A stretch of DNA of 64,000 bases, from positions 626,474,310-626,538,309 of the forward strand of contig NC_133666.1 in assembly GCF_037893015.1 (NCBI RefSeq), in the 5' to 3' direction. The number at the start of each line of letters is the position of its first letter. Positions within the stretch are counted from its first letter, which is position 1. Positions 47,180 to 59,448 of the stretch are shown piece after piece. Made by a program: the position numbers and the translations under genes. This DNA is from Macrotis lagotis (taxonomy: Eukaryota; Chordata; Mammalia; Peramelemorphia; Peramelidae). The notes under the pieces were generated by a model. It did no database searches. It saw only the letters and a list, made by a program, of their open reading frames with translations, and had not been told where the DNA came from.

Positions 47180-47350
47180 TCCAGGGCCATCTCCAGTCAA
47201 CCTGATTCACATCTGGCCACTGGTCTCGGATGACTCTGGAGGAGAACGTGAAGCCGGTGATTTAGCGTAGCACCCCTTCACTCAAAAATCCATGTCATGG
47301 CATCACCACCTTGATGTCATGGTCATCTTTGAAAATGAAGGACAAACATC
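47180..47350 (+). repeat. Marsupial interspersed repeat (same family as 17546 and 28818)
   Basis: ccagggccatctccagtca... ctggaggagaacgtgaagcc... catcaccaccttgatgtcat... atgaaggacaaacatc. Confidence 0.6.
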
Positions 47351-47469
47351 AGTTTGGGAAAATTACTTAACCCCATTTCCTCACAAAAACCAAGAAAAAA
47401 AGACGAGGAGGAGGAGGAGGATGAACAAAAAGATGCACCATCTCACTTGACTTTGTTATCAACCTCTGC

Positions 47470-48790
47470 CTGAGTATTCCCTCTCTTGGTTCTGCTCCTC
47501 TGTATCTGACCACACCTAGGGTTCCCTAGCCAGACCTTCACTATGGATGTGCCCCAAGGCTCCATCTTCAAACCTCATCTCTTGTTTTAAGTTTCAAGGT
47601 CTCTACCTTTAATTATCATCTCTGTGCTGAGTACAAGATCTATCTAGATTGGACCATCTTGACTATATTCTGGACACCATTTTAATATTCTCTCACTAGA
47701 ACATGAGACTTTTATGCTGAGATTCCAGGCCCATTAGGTGGGCTTTTGCCTTACCTTGCCCAGAATTAGGCCTCCATGTAATTTTCCAGTCATCTCACCA
47801 TGCTGCCATGCATATAGCTCCATTCCCTCCCTTTCCAATTATCCCTTGTTTTGTCTCCTCCCAATAAAATGTGAAGTTCCTTGAGAAAAGAAAGTGTCTG
47901 GCAAACAATGTTTAATATATGCTTTACATACCTTGTCTCTCTTCTGAACATTTATCAGTCTATTGGACATCCTATTGGCATCTCAAACTTAACCTATCCA
48001 AAATGGATCTCATTTTCCTGGCCTTCCTTCCCCAAACTTCCCTATTTCTATTGAAACAGGTTGGAAACCTGTGTGCTTTTCAGCTTCTCATGAAATGCAT
48101 CCAATCAGTTGCCAAATCCCATCTCTACTGTCACATCTCTTGATTATCTCCCATCCTCTCCACTCATACCTTTTGCCAACCAGACCTCTACCCCCCTCAC
48201 CTGGACTGCTACTTCACCAGCTTTCCAGTCTCCTTGCCTTGTCTATGCCTACTTAAATCCATCTTCTGAATAGCTTGCCATTGATTTTCCCAAGGTGGAG
48301 GTCTGACCACCATCATCACTCCCCTTACCAAATAGCCTTCACTGGCTCCTAGGATCAAATAGATATTCTGTCTTGTACAGTTCTTAACAAGATAGACCCA
48401 TCCTACCTCCCATAGACTCATTATGCTGGGTTCTTTCACAAACCTAGTCAAACTGGTCTTCTTGTTCACTATATACTTCATCTTCCATCACTATCCACCC
48501 TCCCATTATTCCATATGGTGAAATGAACTTTCTCTTAACCTCTTAGAAACCTTGGTTTCTCTCAGACTCAATTCAAGAGCCATCTTCTGTCCTCTAGCTG
48601 CTAATGCCTCCTCTCCCACTCCAAGATTACTTCCTAGGTCTTGTATATCACAGGCATATGTCTCTTCTTTAGAGTCTAAGCTCCACTAAAGGGCAGGCAC
48701 TAAATAGCTTTTGTTTTGTATCCCCGGCTTCCTTGAGCCTGACACAGTAATGAGGCTTCATAAATTTTTGCTGACCTGGGTTCAAATATT
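47470..48790 (+). mobile_element. L2 LINE 3' region
   Basis: Sense L2 phrases in order: ttggacatcctattggcatc, tcaaacttaacctatccaaa, ggtctgaccaccatcatcac, aatagccttcactggctcct, then agagtctaagctccactaaa and gagcctgacacagtaatgag at the end. Includes the right arm of the inverted repeat (48255-48412). Confidence 0.72.
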
Positions 48791-48915
48791 GCTTCTGTCA
48801 CTCATAGCTTTGTAACCATGAGCAAGTCACATCTCTTGGGCTTCAATTTATCTAAAAATGAGGGGGAGACAATAGCCTCTTTGAGGGATCCCTTCCAGCT
48901 CTAAATCAATGATCC
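48770..48915 (+). repeat. MIR SINE
   Basis: Sense: ctgacctgggttcaaatatt... taaccatgagcaagtcacat... cttccagctctaaatcaatg. Confidence 0.75.
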
Positions 48916-48919
48916 TTTA

Positions 48920-49250
48920 ATCTCCCACCTTCAAACTTTTACACAGGTCTTCAGTCTTCCTATAAGTGAAATTCCCTTTCTCCTCCCTCTTCTTGGAATT
49001 CCAAATTCCCTTCAAGGCAACATAAGAATTTTTCTAATTCACCCAGTTGGACTTTCACAAGCTTTTCCAAAAATTATATTGTATCTCTTCTCTATTTACT
49101 ACTATGCAGGCACGTGTCTGCTCTACCACTTTTCCCATTAGAAAGTCAACTCCTTGAGGGCAGACACTGGGGCTACAAACAAAATGAACTGTGCTTCACA
49201 CAGAGTGGGCACTTAATACTTGCTGAATTGAATTAATGCTGAATTAAAGC
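48920..49250 (+). mobile_element. L2 LINE 3' end
   Basis: Sense: agtcaactccttgagggcag and cacagagtgggcacttaata, the typical L2 terminus. Confidence 0.72.
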
Positions 49251-49324
49251 ATTAAATGTTTATCTGAATACTTGAAGGATTCAGGGAAAAGGAAATTTAA
49301 TGGATATTTGAAAGACAAGTCAGA

Positions 49325-49540
49325 TTTGCTACAATGAAAAGGACTTTGGCTCTGCAATCAGAAGTCCCAGGTTCAAATTCCATCTCTGAGACTTATTATA
49401 TATTACTTTAACAGGTAGTGCCTGTCTTCAACTAAAAATGAGGGGGTTGGACCCACATGTCTCTGAAGTTCCTTCCAGCTGTAATTTTCTCTTTCAAGAT
49501 CCCTTTAAGCTCTAAAATCTTATGATTCTAGGAAGGGAGA
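49325..49540 (+). repeat. MIR-type SINE
   Basis: Sense: ctctgcaatcagaagtccca... gttcaaattccatctctgag... tccttccagctgtaatttt. Confidence 0.7.
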
Positions 49541-49762
49541 GATCAAGAGACCAGATCACCATTGACAGGGACCATCTTTCTGAGAGGCTCAATGCTTGGT
49601 CACACTCTACCCCAACCAGAACAAGTGACCCTTCAATAGCTTAGATAATAGAAAGATATTGTTCTGCTGGGGGGGGGCAGGATTAGGGAGTAATGTGAAT
49701 GTAGAATTACCTTCCCTATTTCTATTCTAAGTCACACCAAAAGCAGTTATGAGAAACCCTTT

Positions 49763-50092
49763 TTTAATAGGAAACATATGATATAAAATCACAGTTGCAG
49801 AAAGTCTCCCAGTTCTGGCCTATCCAATACCTGGAACAGCCAGGGAAAGGAGGAAGAGCTATAAAAAGGGTCCTGGATCAGAAAGAACAAATAGCAGCAT
49901 GACAGGAATTAGAACCATGGCCTTGGAAGGACAGAGCATACAGAAGGAGGCAGGCTCTCCTCTATATCTTGGCTGCTTGACCCACAGGGTCAGCTAAGCA
50001 GAGACCAAGTGAACTTGGTCTGTGTGGGTTAGATTTGGACCCAGAGAAGGAGCTAGAATCCCTCCTCTAAGCAGTGAGAAGAGTACTGCTTT
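49763..50092 (-). other. TMEM205: Likely TMEM205 3' UTR with ATTAAA signal
   Basis: About 330 bp of sequence free of recognisable repeats follows the stop. An ATTAAA-type polyadenylation signal lies on the minus strand at 49763-49768. The end point is inferred. Confidence 0.45.
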
Positions 50093-52324
<2,232 letters not shown>

Positions 52325-52585
52325 TCAGAGCGCTGCCCGCCCCGACTCAAGGGACGAGAGAAGGCGCCCGCAGGGCCCGGCCGGGACCCAGGAGGGCCCG
52401 GCTCCCCGCCCCTAAGATGGGGGAGCGGGGCCGCCCGGCGCGCCGGACCCTGGGGCCGGGGTCGTTGCTGGGAGACCCTTCCCCAGGCCTGCGCTGGAAG
52501 GAACCGGGAGTCCCGGAGCCAGATCCCGGGCTCCATCCTCCCCGCCTTCCCCAAGAGGGGCGCCTAGTCCCGGGGGAGGCGGTAC

Positions 52586-52700
52586 CTAAAGCCCGCTCCT
52601 GCCCAGCGGACCCCGAACCTCTGCGGCAGCCCTCCCCTCCCACCACCTTCGTGCTTCAGCCCGAGCAGTCCCGCCCCGCCTCCTCGCTGCCTTCAGACCA
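52586..52700 (-). other. TMEM205: TMEM205 noncoding exon 1 (candidate)
   Basis: On the minus strand a donor (GGCTTTAG|gtaccg) at 52586 pairs well with the acceptor at 52295, making a short 5' UTR intron in GC-rich DNA. The start of the exon is not defined; it lies just downstream of the CCAAT boxes. Confidence 0.5.
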
Positions 52701-53095
52701 GTCCCGTCGCGAGTTCTGTAACTATAGTCTACGTCCTTTGGGTGTCAACCAATCAGGAAGGAGAATCCTCACACAAGACCCGCCCACCTTGTCTCCTTCC
52801 CAACTGCCCCTCCTCTTACCGCATACGACTCAGGAGTGAGCCAATCAGCTTTAGCCTCCGGGAGAACAGACGGGCGACGCAGCCAATAAGATTTCGGAAT
52901 CGCCGCTGTGTGGGTAGAGCGACAAACAAAGGCTCCGCCTTTCCTCTGTGACTCTTATCTCTCTTCTGAGTCCACCCCCACCTTGGCCTTGTATGGTGTC
53001 TCCACTGGATCAAACTTCATCGCTCCGACTGGGGACTTTTTTCGTGGTCTCTGATGGGCTTAGGGTATGAGCAACCGGTGGGTATCTGCATTCTG
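52690..53095. promoter_or_regulatory. Bidirectional TMEM205/CCDC159 promoter with three CCAAT boxes
   Basis: TMEM205 (minus) and CCDC159 (plus) start head to head here. Three CCAAT motifs are seen on the plus strand at 52749-52753, 52841-52845 and 52883-52887, of the ccaatcag/ccaataag form typical of NF-Y sites. The surrounding DNA is CpG-containing and has no TATA box. Promoters between close head-to-head genes often have NF-Y sites; the shared use is an inference. Confidence 0.65.
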
Positions 53096-53898
53096 TGAAC
53101 ATGCTAGGCCCCAGCAGGAGGGATCTAGAGCGGTTTTGCCTTATCCCCGACTTCTTCCCGCTGCAGGGACCACGCGGTGAGGACTCTATGGATCCGGTTC
53201 CTTTCCAGGTGTTCTCTCCCAGGTGCAAACATCTGGCCTTGGCATCCTTAGGATGGAATTCCAGTTTGAATGGCTGGGTCTGGGGGGAGGAGGGGAGGTC
53301 GGGTGCCTCCAGATGGCAGCAACTCTGGAGGGCTGGGGGGGATGGGCAGAGCGGGCAGGGACCCACCACTGAGTCTTCTCCTCACCCCATCCAAGTGATT
53401 GTGTCCTGGCTGGAATTTCCCGGGACTCTGACAGCTCGGGAGTATCCAGTCATTCTCCATGCCCATCCTCGCCAAGGGAATGTGCATTGCAGATCCATAA
53501 CAAGTCTGAGAAGCTGAGTACCGGTGTCGCCTCACAGAAACCTCGGAGCCTGGGTATGTTTGGAGCTTGGAGGGGTCGGGGAGAGACTGAAGGCAAGAGC
53601 TAGAGGACTGAGGACGAGGATGGCAAAGGGTGGAGGGGTGGCTTGGTGGGGAGTGACTAAGACTTAGGTGCCATCATGTTAAGGCACTGGGTAGGACTTT
53701 AGGATTGGGGTTACTAGGAGAACAGGGAGTAGGGGTTTCAAGGTTAGGAGACCTGGAGATATTGGTGGCTTGGAATAATCTTGAAAGAAAGAGTCCCAAT
53801 TCTCTTGAAGAATGATTTAGAGACTCCCTTTGGGGAATCCCATTTGACTTAAAAATGAGGTGTGTGTGACCCCTGAAGAATCACTGGTGTGACCCTAG
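53096..53898 (+). other. CCDC159: CCDC159 5' region (noncoding exon and first intron)
   Basis: Lies between the shared promoter and the first coding exon. A 140-codon open frame from 53095 is seen. It crosses an acceptor-like ctgcag and several donor-like caggtg sites, and does not join the coding exon in frame, so I treat it as untranslated or chance. Confidence 0.5.
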
Positions 53899-53904
53899 CT
53901 CTGA

Positions 53905-53997
53905 ATGGCAGGTGTGGTTCATAACATCAACTCAGATTCCCAGATGCTGAAAAATGCTGAAAAGGACTCCCTGAAGGATGGACATCTCAGTTTCAAG
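53905..53997 (+). CDS. CCDC159: CCDC159 coding exon 1
   Basis: The exon begins at 53899 after acceptor gaccctag; coding starts with the ATG at 53905 and runs 31 codons. The donor TTTCAAG|gtcatc is weaker than the others in this gene, so this boundary is the least certain. Confidence 0.65.
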
Positions 53998-56900
53998 GTC
54001 ATCTTTTACTTTGTTCTCTCAGGATCCCCACCTCCCTATGTCATGGGGTATAGTAGGGGAAAGCACTGGATGTTAGATCAGGAGACATCTAGGTGCTATA
54101 TCTGGACGATAAATCTTTAGTAACTTAGCTCACTTGTCTGGACCTTGGTTTCTTTATCTGTAACATCTGTACTGTTAGGGATTAGGGCTTGTTTCTACAA
54201 GGTTGTAAGAAAGCAGTTTGTAAACCTTAACCTGATATAGAAGTGGAAATTATTTTTATTATTGTAAAAGCAGTAAGGTTAGATGAGAATCTAGGCACGG
54301 AGTCACAAATATTTCAGTTCAAATCTGCCTCTGACTCTTAGTAGTCATTTTAACCTGATCAAGTCACTTCATCTCTCTGTCTCAATTTCCTAAGCCTTTA
54401 CTGCAGTTATAAATGGGAAAACCTTTTGCACTGTGCTGGGAGAGACACATCCCTGCACCAGCAAAGTCACAACCTTTTAGGGTTTGAGGATCTTGGGGTC
54501 CTATGATAGCTTGTGATGTGATTGTATCGTTTCCTTCCTCATTCCAACCCTTGCAGAAGTGGCTGATCTCTGAGGAGATCCATCCCTCAAGCCAGAAGCG
54601 AGATGGGAGTTCAAAGGGGAATGTGACCAGGAGTCAGAATGGGAACAGGAACAGAAGTCGGAGCCGGAGCTTCAGTCTGAGCCCGAGACCCCTACTAGAG
54701 GCCAGTGTTAAGGTATATGAACATATTCTTGTTTGTAGACAAGTTCAATAGAGTGCCCACAAATGTTCACCAATGAATGATTCAAGGGCTTCTTCAAGAC
54801 TAGCCCATTTTTTACCCCCTGCCTCAGTTTCCCTCCTGTGATTTGAATGAATGAAACCCTATGGGATTTGGGGGAGGGAGAAGCCCAAATTGGGGCAGAA
54901 TCAGACCCTGGAAGATCTGGAGGAGGGTCTAATATGGCCTCAATCCTTTTTTTCCCCCATGATCTACCATGCTGGTCCCTCAGAAGAGCCTGGAAGCAGA
55001 CATTTCTAAGGTCCAAGGTAAGGTACTCTAGGGTCACTGGAGTAAGGAGGATGAGACCAATACACCAAAGAGTTAGGGAAAGCAAGGGCCTCTGTTTTCT
55101 TTGGAATAGGGAAATTCATACTTCTCTCTCATCCCTTTCAGAGCCTTCCTTGCCTGGTGAAGTTACATGGAAAACAGAGTCTATAATCTCTGATCCCCTA
55201 GGTAACGGCTTGATTCCTGACTCATATAAGTTCTTAAAGATAGACTTGGATTGCCTGAAAAGTCAGCTTCAAGCCCAGACCAAAGTGAGCTGGCCCATCT
55301 TTTCCCTTTTGTCCTTTCTGATATTGACCCTACTTCATCCTCTGATTCTTCTTTCTGACTCAAGAGCCTTCCTGTTCCTAGGCCTTTGAGTTCCTGAATC
55401 ACTCTGTGACCCTTCTGGAGAAGGAAAGCAGTCATCAAAGGCTTAAAATCCAGGAGCTAATGGGTGAGGTTGGGTCTTGGGAGAAAAATGACTAGGATTT
55501 GTTGGAGGTGAGCTCAAGATGAGGGATAGGTAGGGGTTTCCAGTCTCACATCCATCCCCTCTGAATATAGGTGTGATATTTCAAGAGACTTGTGGTCCGC
55601 CCCTTCCTTCCCAGAGGGGTCGGTAGGAGGAGAGGCAGAGGTACTGGTCAGGAGGTGAAGGTGAGACTTAGAGCAGAGATCACACTCTCCATCCATCTCC
55701 TGGCAGAAGTGATGAGCCTGACTTGCTTCCCAGCCCAGGATGACCTCATTAGACGAGGGGCAGAACTAGGGCGGCAGGAGATGTGGCAGGCATTGGCTCG
55801 GGGTCTGCAGGAGATGAAGGAAAATCTTCGGGGAAATGAGGAATTCCAGCGGGGTCATACCATCCGCTCCCTACTACAGCTGGGTCAAGAGATTCGGGAA
55901 AGGTGTGGATCCTGGCTTGGGGGTTCAAGATTTCTGAGAGCAATAGAGAGATCTTAGGGTAAACAGGAGAGCTAAGGAAGGAGGAAAGGGTGGGGGGGGC
56001 TGTGAGAAGTTAAGTTAGGGACTCTGTGACTCTATTATCATTCCCCCCCAACCCCCCCACCCCCACAGCAAGAAGTTCCTATGGGAGGAGCTGGAAATGC
56101 TGCAGGAAGAGGTGACCTACATCCACCAGAAACTCAGTATGTCTCCCCCACCCCCACTAATCACCCCCTTGTCCCATTCATCTGTATCTTCATCCCCTTC
56201 TCCCTTTCCTCTGAGGGCTCCAGTTTCTGGGCTGAGAGCAGGGGTCCCAACCCCTCCCCCCCATACTTGGGGATTGAATGGTGGCTGATGTTGGCTAAAC
56301 TTTTCTAGTATCTCCAAGACCTTGATGGCTATTCTTTCCTGTTATCATCCTTTTATTCAGAGTCACAGGAGGAAGAAATCAACAGAAACTTGGTTAATAT
56401 GGAGAAAATGCAGAAGAATCAGGTGAAATGTCGAAAGGTGAGGGGCAGGTGGTTGTGGGGGAGGGGCAAGAAAAGATGCTAGAGTGAGGGAAGATGACCA
56501 GGGAGGAAGGACATAGGATGAGTCTCCATTTCACCCCAATCTCTGACCCAGCTGAAGACTAAGCTGAGATGTCTGAGGTTGATGGGGGAGAGAAAGTAAG
56601 GAGAGGGCCTTACTTCTGCTCCTACTCACCAGATTCTAACAAAGATGAAACAGCAAGGGGTCATGGTACCTGAGGAGGATACTAAGTCCAAAAATTGTTG
56701 GGGGCAGGAGGAGCTGGAGGAAGAGCTGAATGATATATGGTGAGGAAGAAATCCAGGGTGTCCAGACCTATTCCTTGAGCCCAGAAGCTTCATGAGCCCT
56801 CTCTTTGGTTTCCAGGGATCCATATTCCCTCAAATCCTTAACTAATGTCAACTCCCAAATGAGGCAAATTACTCTCTCTCTGAGCCTCAGTCCCCCCATT

Positions 56901-57374
56901 TATAAAATGAAGGGTGGGGATTAATTGGACTAGATGATACCTAAGAAACTTTTTCCAACTCTAAAATAATCCTGTGAGCCTAAGATTTGTTGGGTGGGCA
57001 TGTGGTGAAGATCTGTTGTCCCAACTCCATCATGACCTGGGCCTCACTCATTCCCATTTCCCCTGTTCAGATTCTGGGTGCATATTCCAGCCCTTCCTCC
57101 CACTAGGTCAGCTGTGAACACTCTTCAGAATGCCATTGAAAGCTTATCCCTGACTAGAGTGAAGCAACGTGGAGTCCTCAGGAGTGAGTGTACAAGGGGG
57201 GAGGGGAGGGAGGCTCTGAGGAGGAGAAAAATTTCCCCCCCCATTACATTCCAAATATTCCTTCTGGAATTCCCTGGCACAGGTCGAAGGGTACGACGCT
57301 GTATGCATCCATCACCACTGCCAGCCTGGGCAACAGATTCAGATTCAGATGCCAACTCACCTCACAGTCCATAG
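53905..57374 (+). CDS. CCDC159: CCDC159, coiled-coil domain protein (11 coding exons, 374 aa)
   Basis: Coiled-coil protein of unknown molecular function, assigned from its place between TMEM205 and PLPPR2 and from the recalled motif L..LNHSV..LEKES. Coding exons: 53905-53997, 54557-54712, 54984-55017, 55142-55284, 55382-55463, 55707-55902, 56069-56136, 56361-56437, 56633-56739, 57107-57183 and 57283-57374. The total is 1125 nt with every phase matching. Residues 1-90 are polar and include an Arg/Ser/Asn stretch (RNRSRSRSFSLSPRP). From about 125 to 300 the sequence is rich in Leu, Glu and Gln with few Pro, as expected for coiled coil (KSQLQAQTKAFEFLNHSVTL; QEMWQALARGLQEMKENLR; WEELEMLQEEV). 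The tail is basic, then acidic (RRVRRC, TDSDSDAN). The start at 53905 is chosen because all three frames upstream of this ATG in its exon hit stops. A longer N-terminus would have to skip that exon. Confidence 0.88.
54140..54420 (+). repeat. MIR-type SINE fragments in a CCDC159 intron
   Basis: Two decayed sense pieces: ttggtttctttatctgtaac, and gttcaaatctgcctctgact followed by atcaagtcacttcatctctc. Confidence 0.65.
54557..54712 (+). CDS. CCDC159: CCDC159 coding exon 2 (Arg/Ser-rich)
   Basis: 156 nt between ccttgcag and gtatat. Only one frame is open; it encodes KWLISEEIHPSS followed by an Arg/Ser/Asn-rich stretch. Confidence 0.85.
54984..55017 (+). CDS. CCDC159: CCDC159 coding exon 3 (34 nt micro-exon)
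   Basis: Short exon between gtccctcag and gtaagg encoding KSLEADISKVQ plus one base. Its phase fits both neighbours. Confidence 0.8.
55142..55284 (+). CDS. CCDC159: CCDC159 coding exon 4
   Basis: 143 nt, acceptor ccctttcag, donor ACCAAA|gtgagc. It ends in the start of the coiled coil (CLKSQLQAQTK). Confidence 0.9.
55382..55463 (+). CDS. CCDC159: CCDC159 coding exon 5 (LNHSV..LEKES motif)
   Basis: 82 nt, acceptor ctgttcctag, donor ATGG|gtgagg. It encodes AFEFLNHSVTLLEKESS, the most recognisable family motif. Confidence 0.92.
55707..55902 (+). CDS. CCDC159: CCDC159 coding exon 6
   Basis: 196 nt, acceptor ctcctggcag, donor GAAAG|gtgtgg. Coiled-coil-like sequence with GRQEMWQALARGLQEMKE. Confidence 0.92.
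56069..56136 (+). CDS. CCDC159: CCDC159 coding exon 7
   Basis: 68 nt, acceptor ccccacag, donor CTCA|gtatgt. It encodes KKFLWEELEMLQEEVTYIHQ. Confidence 0.92.
56361..56437 (+). CDS. CCDC159: CCDC159 coding exon 8
   Basis: 77 nt, acceptor tttattcag, donor CGAAAG|gtgagg. It encodes SQEEEINRNLVNMEKMQKNQ. Confidence 0.92.
56633..56739 (+). CDS. CCDC159: CCDC159 coding exon 9
   Basis: 107 nt, acceptor ctcaccag, donor ATATG|gtgagg. It encodes ILTKMKQQGVMVPEED and an acidic Glu-rich end. Confidence 0.9.
56875..56985 (+). repeat. MIR-type SINE fragment in a CCDC159 intron
   Basis: Sense: ctctgagcctcagtcccccc... ttataaaatgaagggtgggg. Confidence 0.65.
57107..57183 (+). CDS. CCDC159: CCDC159 coding exon 10
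   Basis: 77 nt, acceptor cccactag, donor AGGA|gtgagt. It encodes SAVNTLQNAIESLSLTRVKQ. Confidence 0.9.
57283..57374 (+). CDS. CCDC159: CCDC159 last coding exon
   Basis: 92 nt from acceptor ctggcacag to the TAG stop at 57372-57374. Basic RRVRRC followed by an acidic Asp/Ser tail. Confidence 0.9.
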
Positions 57375-57730
57375 CTGATAGTCCCAACCCAAGCAAGACT
57401 CCTTCAGTATGGACCCTGGCAACCTCCAACCCTTTGCCCATCCCCTTGGCCCCCAGGTCTAAATGCGGCTTCTTCAGAACCTCTGATCTCAACCCTTGCT
57501 CTCATTAGACCGTTCCTGCCCTAGCCTCCAACCCAGGCCTTGCCTTTGTGTCCTCCATCTCTGAGTAGTCCTGATGCTGAGCCTCTGACTCTTCACCTCA
57601 CCAATTTCTCTTTCCACAGGCTGAGCTGCTGGAATCTGACTGATCAAAGAAAGAGAGACCTCCCTGAGGGGGGGGCCTCAGCCCCCCAAAATCCCCTGAG
57701 AGAAAATAAAATAGGAGTGGCCCCTTCCCT
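57375..57730 (+). other. CCDC159: CCDC159 3' UTR with AATAAA at 57705-57710
   Basis: Sequence after the stop carries a canonical AATAAA at 57705-57710. A good acceptor-like tract (ctctttccacag) at about 57609-57620 hints that the UTR may contain a spliced variant. Confidence 0.7.
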
Positions 57731-58189
57731 AACACTTTGTTCCTGCTGACCCTGCTGGCCCCCTTCCCCTCTCCTTGCTCTAGGAAGATTCCTCTGGACT
57801 CAGAGGCCAGTCTTGGGCAATAGTGAGTTTATAGCTAAATTAAGGCTAGAGAGATCTTGAGTCTGTGACCTTGGTCACAGCCAAGGGGAGCCCTAGCCCC
57901 GAGCTCAAACTGCTTACACAGTCATGCTCCTAACAGACACAGCCTTGGTGAACCCCGCCCCCCCACTCACCCAACCACAAAAATCCAAAAAACATCACCC
58001 CCTGCTTTCCTCATCTCCGATACAGCTGGCCCCATCTAAAGATTTCATTCATTCATTCATTCATTCATTCATTCATCAAGGGCCGAGGATGGAGAGACAA
58101 AAAGGGAAAAAATCCCTACCCTCAAGTAGGTTACCTTTGGGGCTATCACCCTCCCTCCCCCAGAGGAGCTGGGAAGGCTAGATGCGAAC
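57731..58189. repeat. CCDC159-PLPPR2 intergenic gap with (ATTC)n at 58044-58076
   Basis: Short gap of about 0.5 kb between the CCDC159 polyadenylation signal and the PLPPR2 CpG island. It holds a perfect ATTC tetranucleotide repeat of about eight units and nothing else I recognise. Confidence 0.85.
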
Positions 58190-58560
58190 CCCCAAGGCCG
58201 GGGAGGGGGAAGGGGAGCCGGGGAAGGTTCTCAATGATGCCCCGCCCCGGGGCTGGCCCGGTGCTAATGAGCCGGCGCAAGGCTGCGCACTCCCACCCTC
58301 CCTCCGTCTCTCCATCCATCCTTGCCTCGGTCCCCGCCGGAGACAGCGGCTCCGCTCCCGAGGCTTGGGGGGCTAAGGCGGCGGCGCCCGGAGAGCCCGG
58401 GCCGGGTCGTTTCTCGGCTCTGTCGGCCTCCACCTGTCCGCTCCATCGGTCCGCAACACCTGGACGTCTGGGACAAAGGCGGCCTGCCGGGCCTGGGACT
58501 GGCCTCCCCCGCCGCGGGACGTGGATCCGGGCCATGGAGCGGCCGTGACCCAGGTGGCGG
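58190..58560 (+). promoter_or_regulatory. PLPPR2: PLPPR2 CpG island and noncoding exon 1
   Basis: Strongly GC- and CpG-rich DNA with GC boxes (cccgccccgg near 58240) lies about 0.9 kb before the coding start. A donor (GACCCAG|gtggcg) at about 58552/58553 ends a likely noncoding first exon that would join the acceptor at 59411. The exact transcription start is not visible. Confidence 0.7.
58534..58548 (+). promoter_or_regulatory. PLPPR2: Short upstream ORF (Met-Glu-Arg-Pro-stop) in PLPPR2 exon 1
   Basis: ATGGAGCGGCCGTGA lies just before the exon 1 donor. Context gccATGG is good for initiation (G at -3 and +4), so it could reduce translation of the main frame. Its presence in the mature 5' UTR depends on the exon 1 assignment. 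Confidence 0.5.
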
Positions 58561-59411
58561 GGATGGGGGTTGGCCCGTGATAGGGGTCCCCCGCTTAATG
58601 GGGGAAGGGAATCAGAGAGGCGTTTTCTGGGGGGGGTTGGGGGGAAGGGTACCCGGGCCGCAGGGTGGCGATGGGGAGAGGGGATGGGGGAGGGGGAGGC
58701 AGCGCGTGTGTCTACACGCCTGTGCGAGGCTACGAGTCTGTGGGTTCGCCCACTCGCTGAGGCTTTCCCTCCCAACAACACGCCAGGCGGGTTGGAGCAG
58801 CCCCCGGGGTGAGGAGGTGTGTGCGGCGGCCGCTGGGGTGATGCCGACGACTCCTCTACATGGGACGAGGCCCTGCGCGCTGCAGCCCAGCCGAATCCTT
58901 GCCCGGAGGAGTCAGAACCTCTTGGAAGGAGAGGAGGCTGGAAAGAGAGAGCCGAAGGCCTAGGATTTCCCAGGCTTTTGGAGTTGTTGGAAGGGAAATG
59001 GTTTTAGGAAGGGTTCATATCTCCTCCAGCATCTAGCAATAGGCTTCTCCAAACCTAGGAGCCTTTAACTCTTTCGATGATCCTTTCCTTGAACTCTTTG
59101 GGGAATCATTTTCTGAGGCAGCTACTGAATAAAGGCTGGACTTTCCCAGTAGGGAGAACTTTCTAACTGAAGGTAGTTAAGGGGTGGAGAGTAGTCTTCC
59201 AAGAGATACCCTTCTCTCCCTAGTGAGGAAGGGATGAAGGAATGAGGAAAGGAGCCCGTGGCTGGGTGGGTCAGACACGATAGATCCAGTAAAACCTTAA
59301 AAACTTTTGGGGTGAGGGAGAAGACTGAGTCTTCTGTCCTAGGGAATTGCAGTCTGAGTGTTTGACTGGAGGGTGAATCTGGGGACCTGTGTGACTGGGC
59401 CTCTCTCCCAG
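58561..59411 (+). other. PLPPR2: PLPPR2 first intron
   Basis: Between noncoding exon 1 and the ATG exon. Its 5' part is still CpG-rich; frames seen there are promoter-region artefacts. Confidence 0.6.
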
Positions 59412-59448
59412 GCCCCCCGCCAATTGCACCCCTCATCCCGATCCCACC

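Noticed and set aside
48209-48481. 90-codon antisense frame similar to 46985-47233
   Set aside because: The similarity is nucleotide-level repeat (L2) similarity in inverted orientation, not two related genes.
53095-53517. 140-codon frame before the CCDC159 coding exons
   Set aside because: It cannot be joined in frame to the following exon and contains several splice-like signals; treated as 5' region.
58146-58963. Frames of 211-213 codons on both strands
   Set aside because: GC-rich CpG island of PLPPR2; composition explains the length and the products are not recognisable.
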